Source of the DNA: Microbacteriaceae bacterium
Lineage (GTDB): Bacteria; Actinomycetota; Actinomycetes; Actinomycetales; Microbacteriaceae
Assembly (NCBI GenBank): GCA_027487865.1
Contig: JAIYCT010000002.1
Span: 403,038-467,037 of the forward strand
Length of the DNA stretch: 64,000 bases
Reading direction: 5' to 3'
Below, piece by piece: positions 18,856-26,654 of the stretch; the stretch's first letter is position 1; every line of letters begins with the position of its first letter. Below the pieces are notes generated by a model. That model ran no database searches and was not told where the DNA came from. It saw only the letters and a list, made by a program, of their open reading frames with translations. The position numbers and the translations under genes are program-made.

Positions 18856-19631
18856 TGAGCAACCTCAATCACCTAGAGACCAAGGACATCAATGTTTGGT
18901 TTGGTGAGCGCCACGTTCTGCGTGATGTCTCCTTGCAGTTCCAGAACAACCACGTCACCGCGCTAATCGGACCATCCGGTTGCGGTAAGTCAACCTTTAT
19001 CCGCACCCTGAACCGCATGCATGAGCTCATCCCAACCGCTGGCCTAAGCGGACAAGTTTTGCTAAACGGCGAGGACATTTACGCTCAGGCGGTGGACCCG
19101 GTGAATGTTCGCATCAACATCGGCATGGTTTTCCAGAAGCCAAACCCGTTTCCTACTATGACAATCAGGGAGAACATCCTGTCCGGCCTAAAGCTCTCAG
19201 GTCGCAAGATTGAGGATGGCGATGGATTGGTTGAGACGTCGCTCCAGCGCGCGTCGATGTGGAACGAAGTCAAGGACCGTCTTTCTGAGCCTGCACTATC
19301 GCTCTCCGGTGGCCAGCAGCAGCGTCTATGCATCGCAAGATCATTGGCCATGGACCCGAATGTGCTATTGATGGACGAGCCTTGTTCGGCTCTTGACCCA
19401 GGATCCACTCGCCGCATCGAGGAGACCATCCTGGAGCTGAAGGAGAACATGACCATCGTCATCGTTACCCACAACATGCAACAGGCTCAGCGCGTTTCTG
19501 ACTCGACAGCATTCTTCCTTTCCGAGAACGGAAACCCAGGCGAGGTTGTCGAATTTGACACCACTGAGAATGTCTTTAAGCGTCCAAAGGACGACCGTAC
19601 AAACGAGTATGTAAATGGACGATTTGGTTGA
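18855..19631 (+). CDS. pstB: Phosphate ABC transporter ATP-binding protein PstB
   Basis: ATPase of the phosphate importer, 258 residues, the normal PstB length. Walker [10 protein letters not shown] at 36-44, PstB-specific [20 protein letters not shown] around the Q loop, signature [15 protein letters not shown], Walker [22 protein letters not shown], and H-loop [13 protein letters not shown]. Its start overlaps pstA by one base. pstS follows after 92 nt containing its own PHO box, so pstS can be expressed separately at a higher level. No phoU gene follows, although it often does in other bacteria. Confidence 0.96.
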   Translation: MSNLNHLETKDINVWFGERHVLRDVSLQFQNNHVTALIGPSGCGKSTFIRTLNRMHELIPTAGLSGQVLLNGEDIYAQAVDPVNVRINIGMVFQKPNPFPTMTIRENILSGLKLSGRKIEDGDGLVETSLQRASMWNEVKDRLSEPALSLSGGQQQRLCIARSLAMDPNVLLMDEPCSALDPGSTRRIEETILELKENMTIVIVTHNMQQAQRVSDSTAFFLSENGNPGEVVEFDTTENVFKRPKDDRTNEYVNGRFG

Positions 19632-19632
19632 T

Positions 19633-19658
19633 GTTCACCATTGGTTAACCTACTGAAC
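19633..19658 (+). promoter_or_regulatory. PHO box upstream of pstS
   Basis: GTTCACC at 19633-19639 and GTTAACC at 19644-19650 form an 11-bp direct repeat, with a degenerate third unit (GAACAGG) at 19655. GTTCACC is the best-known form of the actinobacterial PhoP unit. It starts 91 nt before the pstS ATG. Confidence 0.7.
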
Positions 19659-19723
19659 AGGGTGGGTTAATCCTGGAACTCGAGAATACAATCCGTCATC
19701 CAGACTTTCTAAAAGGAGAAACA

Positions 19724-20740
19724 ATGCGTTTGAGCAAGATCGCCAGCATTTCCGCTGGTGCAGCGCTAATGGCAGCAACCGCTTTTGGCGGACCAGCTGC
19801 AATGGCAGAGACCATCACCGGTACCGGTGCTAGCTACACCCTTTCACTTCAGACCGAGTGTGCCGCTGCGTACACCGCGCACCAAGTGACCTACGTATCC
19901 AAGGGTTCGACCACTGGCCGTTCGGACTACTCGAAAGGCGTTAGCGACTTCGGTGGATCTGACATCATTTTCAAGCCTTCTGAAGTCAAGCCAAAGAACT
20001 TCACCTACGTACCTCTACTAGGTGGACCAATTGCTATCTCTTACAACATCGCAGGCCTTACCCGCCTAAACCTAACCGCGGCAGTGATCAGCGACATCTA
20101 CCTGGGCAAGATCACCAAGTGGAACGACAAGGCGATTGTCAACTTGAACAAGAGTGCAAAGGCTCTTCTTCCAGACGCGACCATCACCCCGGTTTACCGT
20201 TCGGACGGCTCTGGTACCACCGCTAACTTCACCAACTACCTAAGGCAGGTAGCTGGCAAAGCATGGGCATTCAGCGACGCATTCAAGACTGCAGCAACTG
20301 GTGTTGTCGGTGTTGGAGCAAGCGGTAACTCTGCTGTTGCAACCACCATCAAGTCGACCGCTAACTCTTTCGGTTTCATCGACCTTGCGGATGCAAACAA
20401 GAACGCTCTACCAATCGCACACCTACAGAACGGTGCCGGCCAGTTCCTAAAGCCAACCATCGCAAACTCTAAGGCATTCATTGAGGCTACCTCGATGAAG
20501 GCCACCGGTGAGGTTGTATTCGACTACAACAAGAAGCTAAACGGCGCTTACAACCTGTCGCTAGTTTCTTACGGAATCGCTCCAACCAAGGCTGGCACCG
20601 CGAAGGCTGACGCTGTTCGCGAGTACCTGACCTACTTCATCAAGGACTGTGCACCTTCAAAGGCTGCAGCTGTCGGTTACGTAGCGCTATCTGGAAAGTT
20701 CCAGACCACCGCTCTGAAGCTGGTTTCCAAGGTCGACTAA
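19724..20740 (+). CDS. pstS: Phosphate-binding protein PstS, apparently secreted rather than lipid-anchored
   Basis: High-affinity phosphate receptor of the PstCAB importer. 338 residues. Signal peptide at 1-28 ending AMA/ET, cleavable by signal peptidase I; there is no lipobox cysteine, which is unusual because Gram-positive PstS proteins are normally lipoproteins. The four phosphate-contact regions are present: GTGASYTL (33-40), SKGSTTGR (59-66), GGSD (77-80) and RSDGSGTT (159-166). Two cysteines (C46 and one in KDCAPSK) could form a disulfide. Strong AAAAGGAG site before the ATG. It has its own PHO box upstream and a very stable hairpin directly downstream, consistent with high separate expression. 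Confidence 0.9.
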   Translation: MRLSKIASISAGAALMAATAFGGPAAMAETITGTGASYTLSLQTECAAAYTAHQVTYVSKGSTTGRSDYSKGVSDFGGSDIIFKPSEVKPKNFTYVPLLGGPIAISYNIAGLTRLNLTAAVISDIYLGKITKWNDKAIVNLNKSAKALLPDATITPVYRSDGSGTTANFTNYLRQVAGKAWAFSDAFKTAATGVVGVGASGNSAVATTIKSTANSFGFIDLADANKNALPIAHLQNGAGQFLKPTIANSKAFIEATSMKATGEVVFDYNKKLNGAYNLSLVSYGIAPTKAGTAKADAVREYLTYFIKDCAPSKAAAVGYVALSGKFQTTALKLVSKVD

Positions 20741-20760
20741 AACAACATAAAATGATTCAA

Positions 20761-20797
20761 AACATCTGGGGTGCGGTAATTCCGTGCCCCAGATGTT
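20761..20797 (+). terminator. Very stable hairpin between pstS and the PstS-like gene
   Basis: AACATCTGGGGTGCGG (20761-20776) pairs over all 16 positions, counting two G-U pairs, with CCGTGCCCCAGATGTT (20782-20797), leaving a 5-nt TAATT loop. No T-tract follows, so it may act as a partial terminator or as a 3' stabiliser that makes pstS mRNA more abundant than the downstream gene. Confidence 0.6.
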
Positions 20798-20816
20798 CCA
20801 TTTGGAGGGAAAGTAA

Positions 20817-21869
20817 ATGCGCCGCTTAGTTTCTGCAATCGCACTGTCGGGAGCAATCCTGGCAACCTTGACAGCCTGCGACCCTCCAATGCCTGACTCC
20901 CTTTTGGTTGAGTTGGCAGAACGAACCGTGGTCTGCCCCGAGAGTGCTGTAGACGTTTCGGTCACAGAGTCTGTGCTTGATGTCTCAAGCTTCTGGAATG
21001 ACAGCATTACCAACGCCTGTGCAATTAGCCTGAACATAGTTGAAGAGGCCGCAAGCGGCATTCAAATAACCGATCACGAGTCCTTCAAATGCGAGCCGTT
21101 CCTAACCGTGCCGGTAGCGATGGATGCAGCGGTGATTTCCTTCATGGTCGGCGATAACTACGAGCTCACTCTTGATGCGCCGACGCTTGCCGGAATCTTC
21201 TCTGGCACAATTACCAACTGGTCAGACCCAGCTATGGTCGCGCTGAATGAATACGCGATCTTGCCCGACCAGGAAATTGTTGTTTCACCATCTGCGCTAG
21301 GCCCTGCTAGAGATGCCATGGAGACATGGCTAGAAGGCGAGATCGGGGTGGATCTCGACTTGAGTTTTATCGAAGATACTTCAGGTCTGGAGTCTGAGAG
21401 TCTTTACGCCCTGGCAGACGGCGAGATTCGAATCACTGCTTTTTCGAGCACGCTAACAACCGGTTACCCACTGGCGAATATCGCAACCATTCCTGGAGAT
21501 CTGGCAAGTGTCGTGGTTCCTGATGCTCGTTTGATTCAGACCGCAGGTACGCAGGTTGATTTGATCAAAGACCTCGATGCGCAAACCGTGAACTTTGTCT
21601 ACAACAAGGAAAACGAAGTGAAGCCGCTTTTGGGTGCGGTAGATGCTCTGGTGCCATACGCTCCTGTTTATGCCATCAAGATGGGTCTTTGCGGTGAGGA
21701 CACTGTAGATCTTCGCAACACCGCCCGTTACCTTCTGCGTCTTGATGCCCAGGGTGTGGTCGCCACCGGTGTCTCATCTCCGCTACCGGAGCACATCCGA
21801 ATCGCAGCCGCAGCTCTGATTGATGCTGGAAACCCAAGCATCGACCTCGATGCTGAGGTAACTCAGTAG
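20817..21869 (+). CDS. PstS-like lipoprotein lacking the phosphate-binding residues
   Basis: 350-residue predicted lipoprotein: signal peptide with a perfect lipobox LTAC (18-21) and lipidation at C21. The body is related to PstS: FLTVPVAMDAAVISFMVG followed by LTLDAPTLAGIFSGTITNW (117-135) matches the PstS hinge region. All four phosphate-contact segments seen in the upstream PstS are lost; where PstS has RSDGSGTT, this protein has PSALGPAR near 158-165. Four further cysteines could form two disulfides. Strong TTTGGAGGG binding site. It follows pstS after a stable hairpin. Possible roles are a membrane-anchored docking partner for the soluble PstS, a receptor for another ligand, or a decaying paralogue; none is shown. 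Confidence 0.75.
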   Translation: MRRLVSAIALSGAILATLTACDPPMPDSLLVELAERTVVCPESAVDVSVTESVLDVSSFWNDSITNACAISLNIVEEAASGIQITDHESFKCEPFLTVPVAMDAAVISFMVGDNYELTLDAPTLAGIFSGTITNWSDPAMVALNEYAILPDQEIVVSPSALGPARDAMETWLEGEIGVDLDLSFIEDTSGLESESLYALADGEIRITAFSSTLTTGYPLANIATIPGDLASVVVPDARLIQTAGTQVDLIKDLDAQTVNFVYNKENEVKPLLGAVDALVPYAPVYAIKMGLCGEDTVDLRNTARYLLRLDAQGVVATGVSSPLPEHIRIAAAALIDAGNPSIDLDAEVTQ

Positions 21870-21877
21870 CTCTCAAT

Positions 21878-21883
21878 TACACT
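21878..21883 (+). promoter_or_regulatory. -10 hexamer, leaderless start of the 128-aa membrane protein
   Basis: TACACT is followed by 6 nt and then GTG at 21890, predicting a leaderless mRNA that could also drive ribF. Confidence 0.45.
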
Positions 21884-21889
21884 TATCCG

Positions 21890-22276
21890 GTGCCAAAACA
21901 ATCCTTGGGTGTCGGAAGAGTGTTGATTGCTATCTACGCAGTCTTTGCAATCTCCGCTACCGCTAGGGCTAGCTACCAGCTAATTCGTGAGTTTGACCAA
22001 GCTCCGCTGGCATATTCGCTCTCTGCAATCTCAGCGGTGGTCTATTTGTTGGCCACCTACTCGCTCTCCAAATCAGAGGCCAAGTGGCAGCGTATTGCGC
22101 TCTATACGATTTGGTTTGAACTAGTCGGCGTTATCGCGGTTGGGCTACTGAGCCTGGGCTTGCCTGACTTGTTTGCCCATCCTTCGGTTTGGTCGAATTT
22201 CGGTGCGGGTTATGCCTTTATCCCGCTACTGCTTCCAATACTTGGATTGCTCTGGCTTAGGAAGCGCAATGCTTGA
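21890..22276 (+). CDS. Small membrane protein, function unknown
   Basis: 128 residues from a GTG start, with four predicted membrane segments (VLIAIYAVFAISATARA; YSLSAISAVVYLLATYSL; LVGVIAVGLLSLGLPDL; FIPLLLPILGLLWL) and a basic tail RKRNA. No known domain is recognised. Similar small hydrophobic proteins are common next to ribF in Actinobacteria, so it may be an old ribF neighbour rather than part of the pst system. It overlaps the ribF start by 8 nt. The TACACT hexamer at N6 suggests its own promoter and a leaderless message. Confidence 0.7.
   Translation: MPKQSLGVGRVLIAIYAVFAISATARASYQLIREFDQAPLAYSLSAISAVVYLLATYSLSKSEAKWQRIALYTIWFELVGVIAVGLLSLGLPDLFAHPSVWSNFGAGYAFIPLLLPILGLLWLRKRNA
22267..22276 (+). 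repeat. Right copy of 10-bp direct repeat bounding the pst block
   Basis: CAATGCTTGA, identical to 16348-16357. It contains the ribF ATG and the stop of the 128-aa gene. Confidence 0.6.
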
Positions 22277-23198
22277 AGTAACTAACCCGTCTGAAATCGA
22301 CCTTGAATCAAGCCCTGGCACAGCGGTTGCCATTGGCAAGTTTGATGGCCTTCACCTTGGACACCAGCAGCTGCTTCACGAGTTACTGGAATACTCCGAA
22401 GAGGCTGGCTTGGTTCCGGCTGTTATCACTTTCGATCGACACCCAAAGGCGCTTTTGGATCCTGAGAACTGCCCTAGGCCAGTTATCGGGCCTAGACAAA
22501 AGGCTGCACTTATGACCGAGGCAGGGGTAGAGATTCTATTGACTCTGCCATTTACACAGGAGCTGGCAGACCTCAGCCCAAAGGACTTTATTGAGCAGGT
22601 GATTACCCCGCTCGGTGTGAAGATGATCTTCGTTGGTGAAGGCTTTAGGTTTGGAAGCCACGGCACCGGGACTGTAAATGATCTAAGGGACTTCGGTCCC
22701 CAGTTTGGTTTTAGAGTGCGCGAGGTTGCGCACGTGCAGGCTGCAGGTCGAAAGATCTCATCTACTGACCTCAGGGCAATTCTCGATGCTGGCAAGGTCG
22801 AGGTCGCGAGCCTTTTGCTTGGGCGCAATCACCGGGTCACCGGAATCGTGGAGCACGGTCGAAAGCTTGGTAGAACCCTAGGTTTCCCGACCGCAAACAT
22901 TTCTAGAAGTGCGGAAGGGTATCTTCCGGGCGACGGCGTTTATGCCGGCTACCTGTATGCCGAAGGAGTTCGCTACCCGGCTGCTCACTCGGTGGGCACC
23001 AACGACACCGTCGGACAGGTGCCAAAGATCTTGGAATCCCATGTAATCGGTCGGACCGATTTGGACCTCTACGATCTTGAGGTGACCTGCGAGTTTGTTG
23101 CTCAGGTCAGGGGCTGGGTCAAGTTTGCGTCGCTTGAAGAGCTGATTGCTCAGATAACTGTGGATGTCGAAAAGGCATCCGAAATTCTCGGGGAGTAG
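22269..23198 (+). CDS. ribF: Bifunctional riboflavin kinase/FAD synthetase
   Basis: Phosphorylates riboflavin to FMN and adenylates FMN to FAD. 309 residues. The N-terminal FAD synthetase domain has GKFDGLHLGHQQLL (23-36, nucleotidyltransferase H-x-G-H) and SSTDLRAIL; the C-terminal kinase domain has GRTLGFPTANI and the VYAGYLY segment. ATG at 22269 is chosen; the frame is open further upstream but overlaps a membrane-protein gene in another frame. In related genomes ribF directly follows truB; here a 5.9-kb block separates them. Ends 9 nt before the DUF805 gene. Confidence 0.94.
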   Translation: MLEVTNPSEIDLESSPGTAVAIGKFDGLHLGHQQLLHELLEYSEEAGLVPAVITFDRHPKALLDPENCPRPVIGPRQKAALMTEAGVEILLTLPFTQELADLSPKDFIEQVITPLGVKMIFVGEGFRFGSHGTGTVNDLRDFGPQFGFRVREVAHVQAAGRKISSTDLRAILDAGKVEVASLLLGRNHRVTGIVEHGRKLGRTLGFPTANISRSAEGYLPGDGVYAGYLYAEGVRYPAAHSVGTNDTVGQVPKILESHVIGRTDLDLYDLEVTCEFVAQVRGWVKFASLEELIAQITVDVEKASEILGE

Positions 23199-23201
23199 TC
23201 T
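23196..23201 (+). promoter_or_regulatory. -10 hexamer overlapping ribF stop, leaderless DUF805 start
   Basis: TAGTCT includes the ribF stop codon and is followed by 6 nt and the ATG at 23208, so promoter and stop codon share bases. Confidence 0.45.
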
Positions 23202-23207
23202 TCTTAC

Positions 23208-23795
23208 ATGAACTTCGTAGACGCCATAGCTTCTGGATTCAAAAACTATTTCAACTTCAAGGGTCGGGCCTCGCGCTCTGAGTTTTGGTACTGGGTGCTG
23301 TTCACCATTTTGCTCAGCTTGGTGCTAGGCACTATCGAGACCGTGATTTGGCCTGCTGCCCCGATCGACAGTGAGGATCTGGAAGCAGTCTTGAATTCAG
23401 CGCTGAGTGCTCCGACCCCGCTTACCTCGCTGGCAAACCTAATACTTTTCATTCCTGGCCTCTCGGTGAGCGCCAGAAGGTTCCACGACGCTGGATTTAG
23501 CGCGAAGTGGCTACTTTTGCTTCTGGTTCCGGCCGGTTATTCGATTTTTGCGATTGTTGGCCTGGTTGCCATTGGAGCCAGCTACTTCGGATCCACCATG
23601 CCAAGCGTGGAGGATTTCCCGGTCGAGGTCTTGATGTCGATCATCTTCTTGATTGCGCCGATCTTTGCCCTTGGGTTCGCGGTGTTTGTGATTCACATGA
23701 TTTTCGCGCTGAAGCCAACCAGATCTTTCTACGACGGCAACAAGTACGTCGAGCCAACTCCGTTGAGTTCGGTCGATGAGGGAACCACCGCCTAG
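23208..23795 (+). CDS. DUF805 family membrane protein
   Basis: 195 residues. The opening NFVDAIASGFKNYFNFKGRASRSEFWYW is the DUF805 signature (aromatic/basic segment before the first helix), and RRFHDAGFSAKWLLLLL is the second conserved block. Three or four membrane segments, with an insertion between the first two and a longer third region (VEDFPVEVLMSI). The molecular function of DUF805 proteins is unknown. The TAGTCT hexamer at N6 suggests a leaderless message. It lies between ribF and rpsO, where Actinobacteria usually have no gene or a small variable one, so it may be a recent lodger. Confidence 0.85.
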   Translation: MNFVDAIASGFKNYFNFKGRASRSEFWYWVLFTILLSLVLGTIETVIWPAAPIDSEDLEAVLNSALSAPTPLTSLANLILFIPGLSVSARRFHDAGFSAKWLLLLLVPAGYSIFAIVGLVAIGASYFGSTMPSVEDFPVEVLMSIIFLIAPIFALGFAVFVIHMIFALKPTRSFYDGNKYVEPTPLSSVDEGTTA

Positions 23796-23908
23796 ACGAA
23801 ATCGCTTTTTATCCCTAGACTTCTCAGGTTGCCGTGTAACGGCCGCGGATACAGAGAGCTTGAAACTCCCCGTTTCAGGCACCGCGCAGCGAGGGAAAGG
23901 AAAAAGCA
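23796..23908 (+). promoter_or_regulatory. Structured rpsO leader
   Basis: Contains hairpins GCCGT/ACGGC (23831-23843) and TGAAAC/GTTTCA (23861-23877), then GGGAAAGGAAA before the ATG. S15 represses its own mRNA in many bacteria through unrelated leader structures, including ones reported in Actinobacteria, so this is a candidate autoregulatory site; S15 binding is not shown. Confidence 0.4.
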
Positions 23909-24178
23909 ATGGCATTAGATCTAGCCGTAAAGACCCAAATCATCGAGGAATACGCCACTAAGCCAGGCGACACAGGTTCTCCTGAGGTTCAGATTGCTGT
24001 GCTCAGCCGCCGCATTGCTGACCTTACCGAGCACCTAAAGGACCACAAGCACGACCACCACTCCCGTCGTGGATTGTTGCTACTTGTTGGTCAGCGTCGC
24101 CGCCTACTCGGTTACCTACAGAACGTTGACATCGCACGTTACCGTTCACTAATCGAGCGCCTAGGCCTTCGTCGATAA
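23909..24178 (+). CDS. rpsO: 30S ribosomal protein S15
   Basis: Primary 16S rRNA-binding protein of the central domain. 89 residues, full length, with the conserved [22 protein letters not shown] and [18 protein letters not shown] segments. Preceded by a strong GGGAAAGGAAA site and a folded leader, and followed by an intrinsic-type hairpin, so it forms a separate short transcript before pnp. Canonical order ribF-rpsO-pnp is kept apart from the inserted DUF805 gene. Confidence 0.97.
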   Translation: MALDLAVKTQIIEEYATKPGDTGSPEVQIAVLSRRIADLTEHLKDHKHDHHSRRGLLLLVGQRRRLLGYLQNVDIARYRSLIERLGLRR

Positions 24179-24193
24179 GTTTGGATTTACGCC

Positions 24194-24226
24194 AAGACCC
24201 CCGGACACAGTGTGTTCGGGGGTCTT
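24194..24226 (+). terminator. Terminator hairpin after rpsO
   Basis: AAGACCCCCGGACAC (24194-24208) pairs with GTGTTCGGGGGTCTT (24212-24226) with only one G-T mispair, about 15 bp, loop AGT. The following bases GCATTTCC are only weakly T-rich, but the stem is extremely stable. It separates rpsO from pnp. Confidence 0.8.
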
Positions 24227-24431
24227 GCATTTCCTAGGCATTTAGCTGTTTGCTTGTTAGGCTTTACCTAGGAGTTCCCGAAGGCGGGTCCTCGGTGGAA
24301 ATCTTTGGGTAGTGCCCCAGATGTTTTTACTGACGACCAGCACTTCATAAGGCCAATCGGCCTTCTCCAGCACGCAGCAAACTTGCAATTGCAAGTTGAC
24401 GTTTCGCGTGCGCTGAGGAAAAGGAGGGGCC
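24227..24431 (+). promoter_or_regulatory. pnp leader with attenuator-like hairpin and 18-bp palindrome
   Basis: Between the rpsO terminator and pnp lie: ATCT-TT-GGG (24301-24309) pairing with CCC-C-AGAT (24315-24322), then G and TTTTT at 24324-24328, an attenuator-like element; AAGGCC/GGCCTT, a short hairpin near 24350-24365; and the perfect palindrome AACTTGCAATTGCAAGTT at 24380-24397. A strong AAAAGGAGG precedes the ATG. PNPase represses its own leader in enterobacteria after RNase III cleavage; a similar role here is a guess. Confidence 0.4.
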
Positions 24432-26651
24432 ATGGAAGGCCCAGAAATCAAAGCAACAGAAGCAATTATTGACAACGGCAAGCACGGCAAGCGCGTAATC
24501 CGCTTCGAGACTGGGCGCCTAGCCCAGCAGGCAGCCGGTAGCGCAGCGGTTTACATTGACGAAGAGACCATGCTCTTTTCGGCAACCACCGCATCTAAGC
24601 AGCCAAAGGACCAGTTCGACTTCTTCCCGCTAACCATCGACGTTGAAGAGCGTATGTATGCGGCTGGAAAGATCCCGGGTTCATTCTTCCGTCGTGAGGG
24701 TCGCCCATCGACCGCAGCCATCTTGGCTGCTCGTCTGATCGACCGTCCACTTCGCCCATCATTCGTTGATGGTCTTCGTAACGAGATCCAGGTTGTTGTG
24801 ACCGTTATGTCTATTGAGCCAGATGAGCTCTACGACGTAGTTGCAATCAACGCAGCCTCGATGTCCACCCAGCTTGCAGGTCTTCCGTTCTCCGGCCCAG
24901 TCGCCGGTGTTCGCGTTGCACTTATCGATGGCCAGTGGGTCGCATTCCCTAAGTACTCACAGCTTGAGAAGGCCGTATTCGACATGGTGGTTGCAGGTCG
25001 CGTTGTCATCGAAGATGGCAAGGAAGACGTTGCAATCATGATGGTTGAGGCTGAGGCGACCGAGGGTTCGATGGACCTAATCGCAGCTGGCGCAATCGCT
25101 CCTACCGAGGAGATCGTTGCACAGGGCCTAGAGGCTGCAAAGCCATTCATCAAGGAATTGGTTCGCGCACAGGTTGAGCTAGCAAAGTTGGCAGCAAAGC
25201 CAACCGCAGACTTCCCAGTGTTCTTGCCTTACTCCGATGAGGTTTACGCGGCAGTTTCCAAGGCAGCTGAGACCGAGCTTGCTCGGGTCTACCAGATCGC
25301 AGACAAGCAGCAGCGCCAGGAGCAGGACGACGCCCTCAAGGCCAAGGTCAAGGAAGAGATGGTTTCAGTTCTCTCCGAAGAGCAGATGCCTCAGTTCTCT
25401 GCGGCATACAAGTCCGTGACCAAGAAGGTCATGCGCACCCGTGTTCTAAAAGAGGGTATCCGCATCGACGGTCGCGGTCTTCGCGACATTCGCGCCCTGG
25501 ATGCAGAGGTTGCAGTTATTCCTCGCACCCACGGTTCAGCTATCTTCCAGCGCGGTGAGACCCAGATCCTTGGTGTCACCACCTTGAACATGCTCAAGAT
25601 GGAGCAGCAGCTAGACGCTTTGACCCCAGAGACCTCAAAGCACTACATGCACCACTACAACTTCCCTCCTTACTCCACCGGTGAGACTGGTCGCGTTGGT
25701 TCTCCAAAGCGTCGCGAAATCGGTCACGGAGCATTGGCAGAGCGCGCACTTGTGCCGGTACTGCCAAAGCGTGAGGACTTCCCATACGCAATTCGTCAGG
25801 TATCCGAGGCGCTTAGCTCAAACGGTTCAACCTCGATGGGTTCGGTTTGTGCTTCAACCCTCTCGCTACTAAACGCTGGTGTGCCACTTCGTGCACCGGT
25901 TGCTGGTATCGCAATGGGTCTGATCTCAGACACCGTCGACGGCAAGGTTCAGTACGCAGCATTGACCGACATCTTGGGTGCAGAAGACGCACTGGGAGAT
26001 ATGGACTTCAAGGTTGCCGGTACTCGCGAGTTCGTAACCGCTATCCAGTTGGACACTAAGTTGGATGGAATTCCAGCTTCGGTTCTAGCAGGTGCTCTAA
26101 CTCAGGCCAAGGAAGCTAGAAACTACATCCTTGACGTGATGCTAGAGGCGATCGACGAGCCAGACGAGCTTTCTCCTTACGCTCCTCGCGTTATCGCGGT
26201 GAAGATCCCGATTGACAAGATCGGTGAGGTCATTGGTCCGAAGGGCAAGATGATCAACCAGATCCAGGAAGACACCGGAGCTGACATCTCGATTGAGGAT
26301 GACGGAACCGTTTACATTGGTGCAACCAATGGTGAGAGTGCTGAGGCTGCAAAGGCTGCGATTAACGCCATTGCAAACCCACACGTTCCTGAGATCGGTG
26401 AGCGCTTCCTAGGTACCGTTGTGAAGCTAGCTACCTTCGGTGCCTTCATTTCGCTAATGCCTGGCAAGGACGGCCTACTGCACGTTTCAGAGCTCAAGAA
26501 GATCTCTGGCGGAAAGCGCGTCGAGAACGTTGAAGACATTCTCGAGGTTGGTCAGAAGCTTCAGGTTGAAATCACCAAGGTTGATGACCGCGGCAAGCTA
26601 TCGCTTGCTCCAGTTGTCGAGGGCGAAGAAAGCGCTGCGGAAGCAGAGTAA
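24432..26651 (+). CDS. pnp: Polyribonucleotide nucleotidyltransferase
   Basis: Phosphorolytic 3'-5' exoribonuclease and polymerase of the RNA degradation machinery. 739 residues: two RNase PH domains (about 10-150 and 330-550) joined by a helical domain, KH domain ([26 protein letters not shown]) and C-terminal S1 domain ([21 protein letters not shown]). All catalytic-core segments such as FQRGETQ and [16 protein letters not shown] are intact. Start ATG at 24432 has an ideal AAAAGGAGG site. Followed after 3 nt by the M16 peptidase. Works alongside RNase J encoded at 31841. Confidence 0.97.
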   Translation: MEGPEIKATEAIIDNGKHGKRVIRFETGRLAQQAAGSAAVYIDEETMLFSATTASKQPKDQFDFFPLTIDVEERMYAAGKIPGSFFRREGRPSTAAILAARLIDRPLRPSFVDGLRNEIQVVVTVMSIEPDELYDVVAINAASMSTQLAGLPFSGPVAGVRVALIDGQWVAFPKYSQLEKAVFDMVVAGRVVIEDGKEDVAIMMVEAEATEGSMDLIAAGAIAPTEEIVAQGLEAAKPFIKELVRAQVELAKLAAKPTADFPVFLPYSDEVYAAVSKAAETELARVYQIADKQQRQEQDDALKAKVKEEMVSVLSEEQMPQFSAAYKSVTKKVMRTRVLKEGIRIDGRGLRDIRALDAEVAVIPRTHGSAIFQRGETQILGVTTLNMLKMEQQLDALTPETSKHYMHHYNFPPYSTGETGRVGSPKRREIGHGALAERALVPVLPKREDFPYAIRQVSEALSSNGSTSMGSVCASTLSLLNAGVPLRAPVAGIAMGLISDTVDGKVQYAALTDILGAEDALGDMDFKVAGTREFVTAIQLDTKLDGIPASVLAGALTQAKEARNYILDVMLEAIDEPDELSPYAPRVIAVKIPIDKIGEVIGPKGKMINQIQEDTGADISIEDDGTVYIGATNGESAEAAKAAINAIANPHVPEIGERFLGTVVKLATFGAFISLMPGKDGLLHVSELKKISGGKRVENVEDILEVGQKLQVEITKVDDRGKLSLAPVVEGEESAAEAE

Positions 26652-26654
26652 GCA

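Noticed and set aside
20784-24324. GTGCCCCAGATGTT shared by the pstS hairpin (20784-20797) and pnp leader (24312-24325)
   Set aside because: A 14-bp match is expected several times by chance in 64 kb, and there is no further similarity around it; antisense control was considered but is unsupported.
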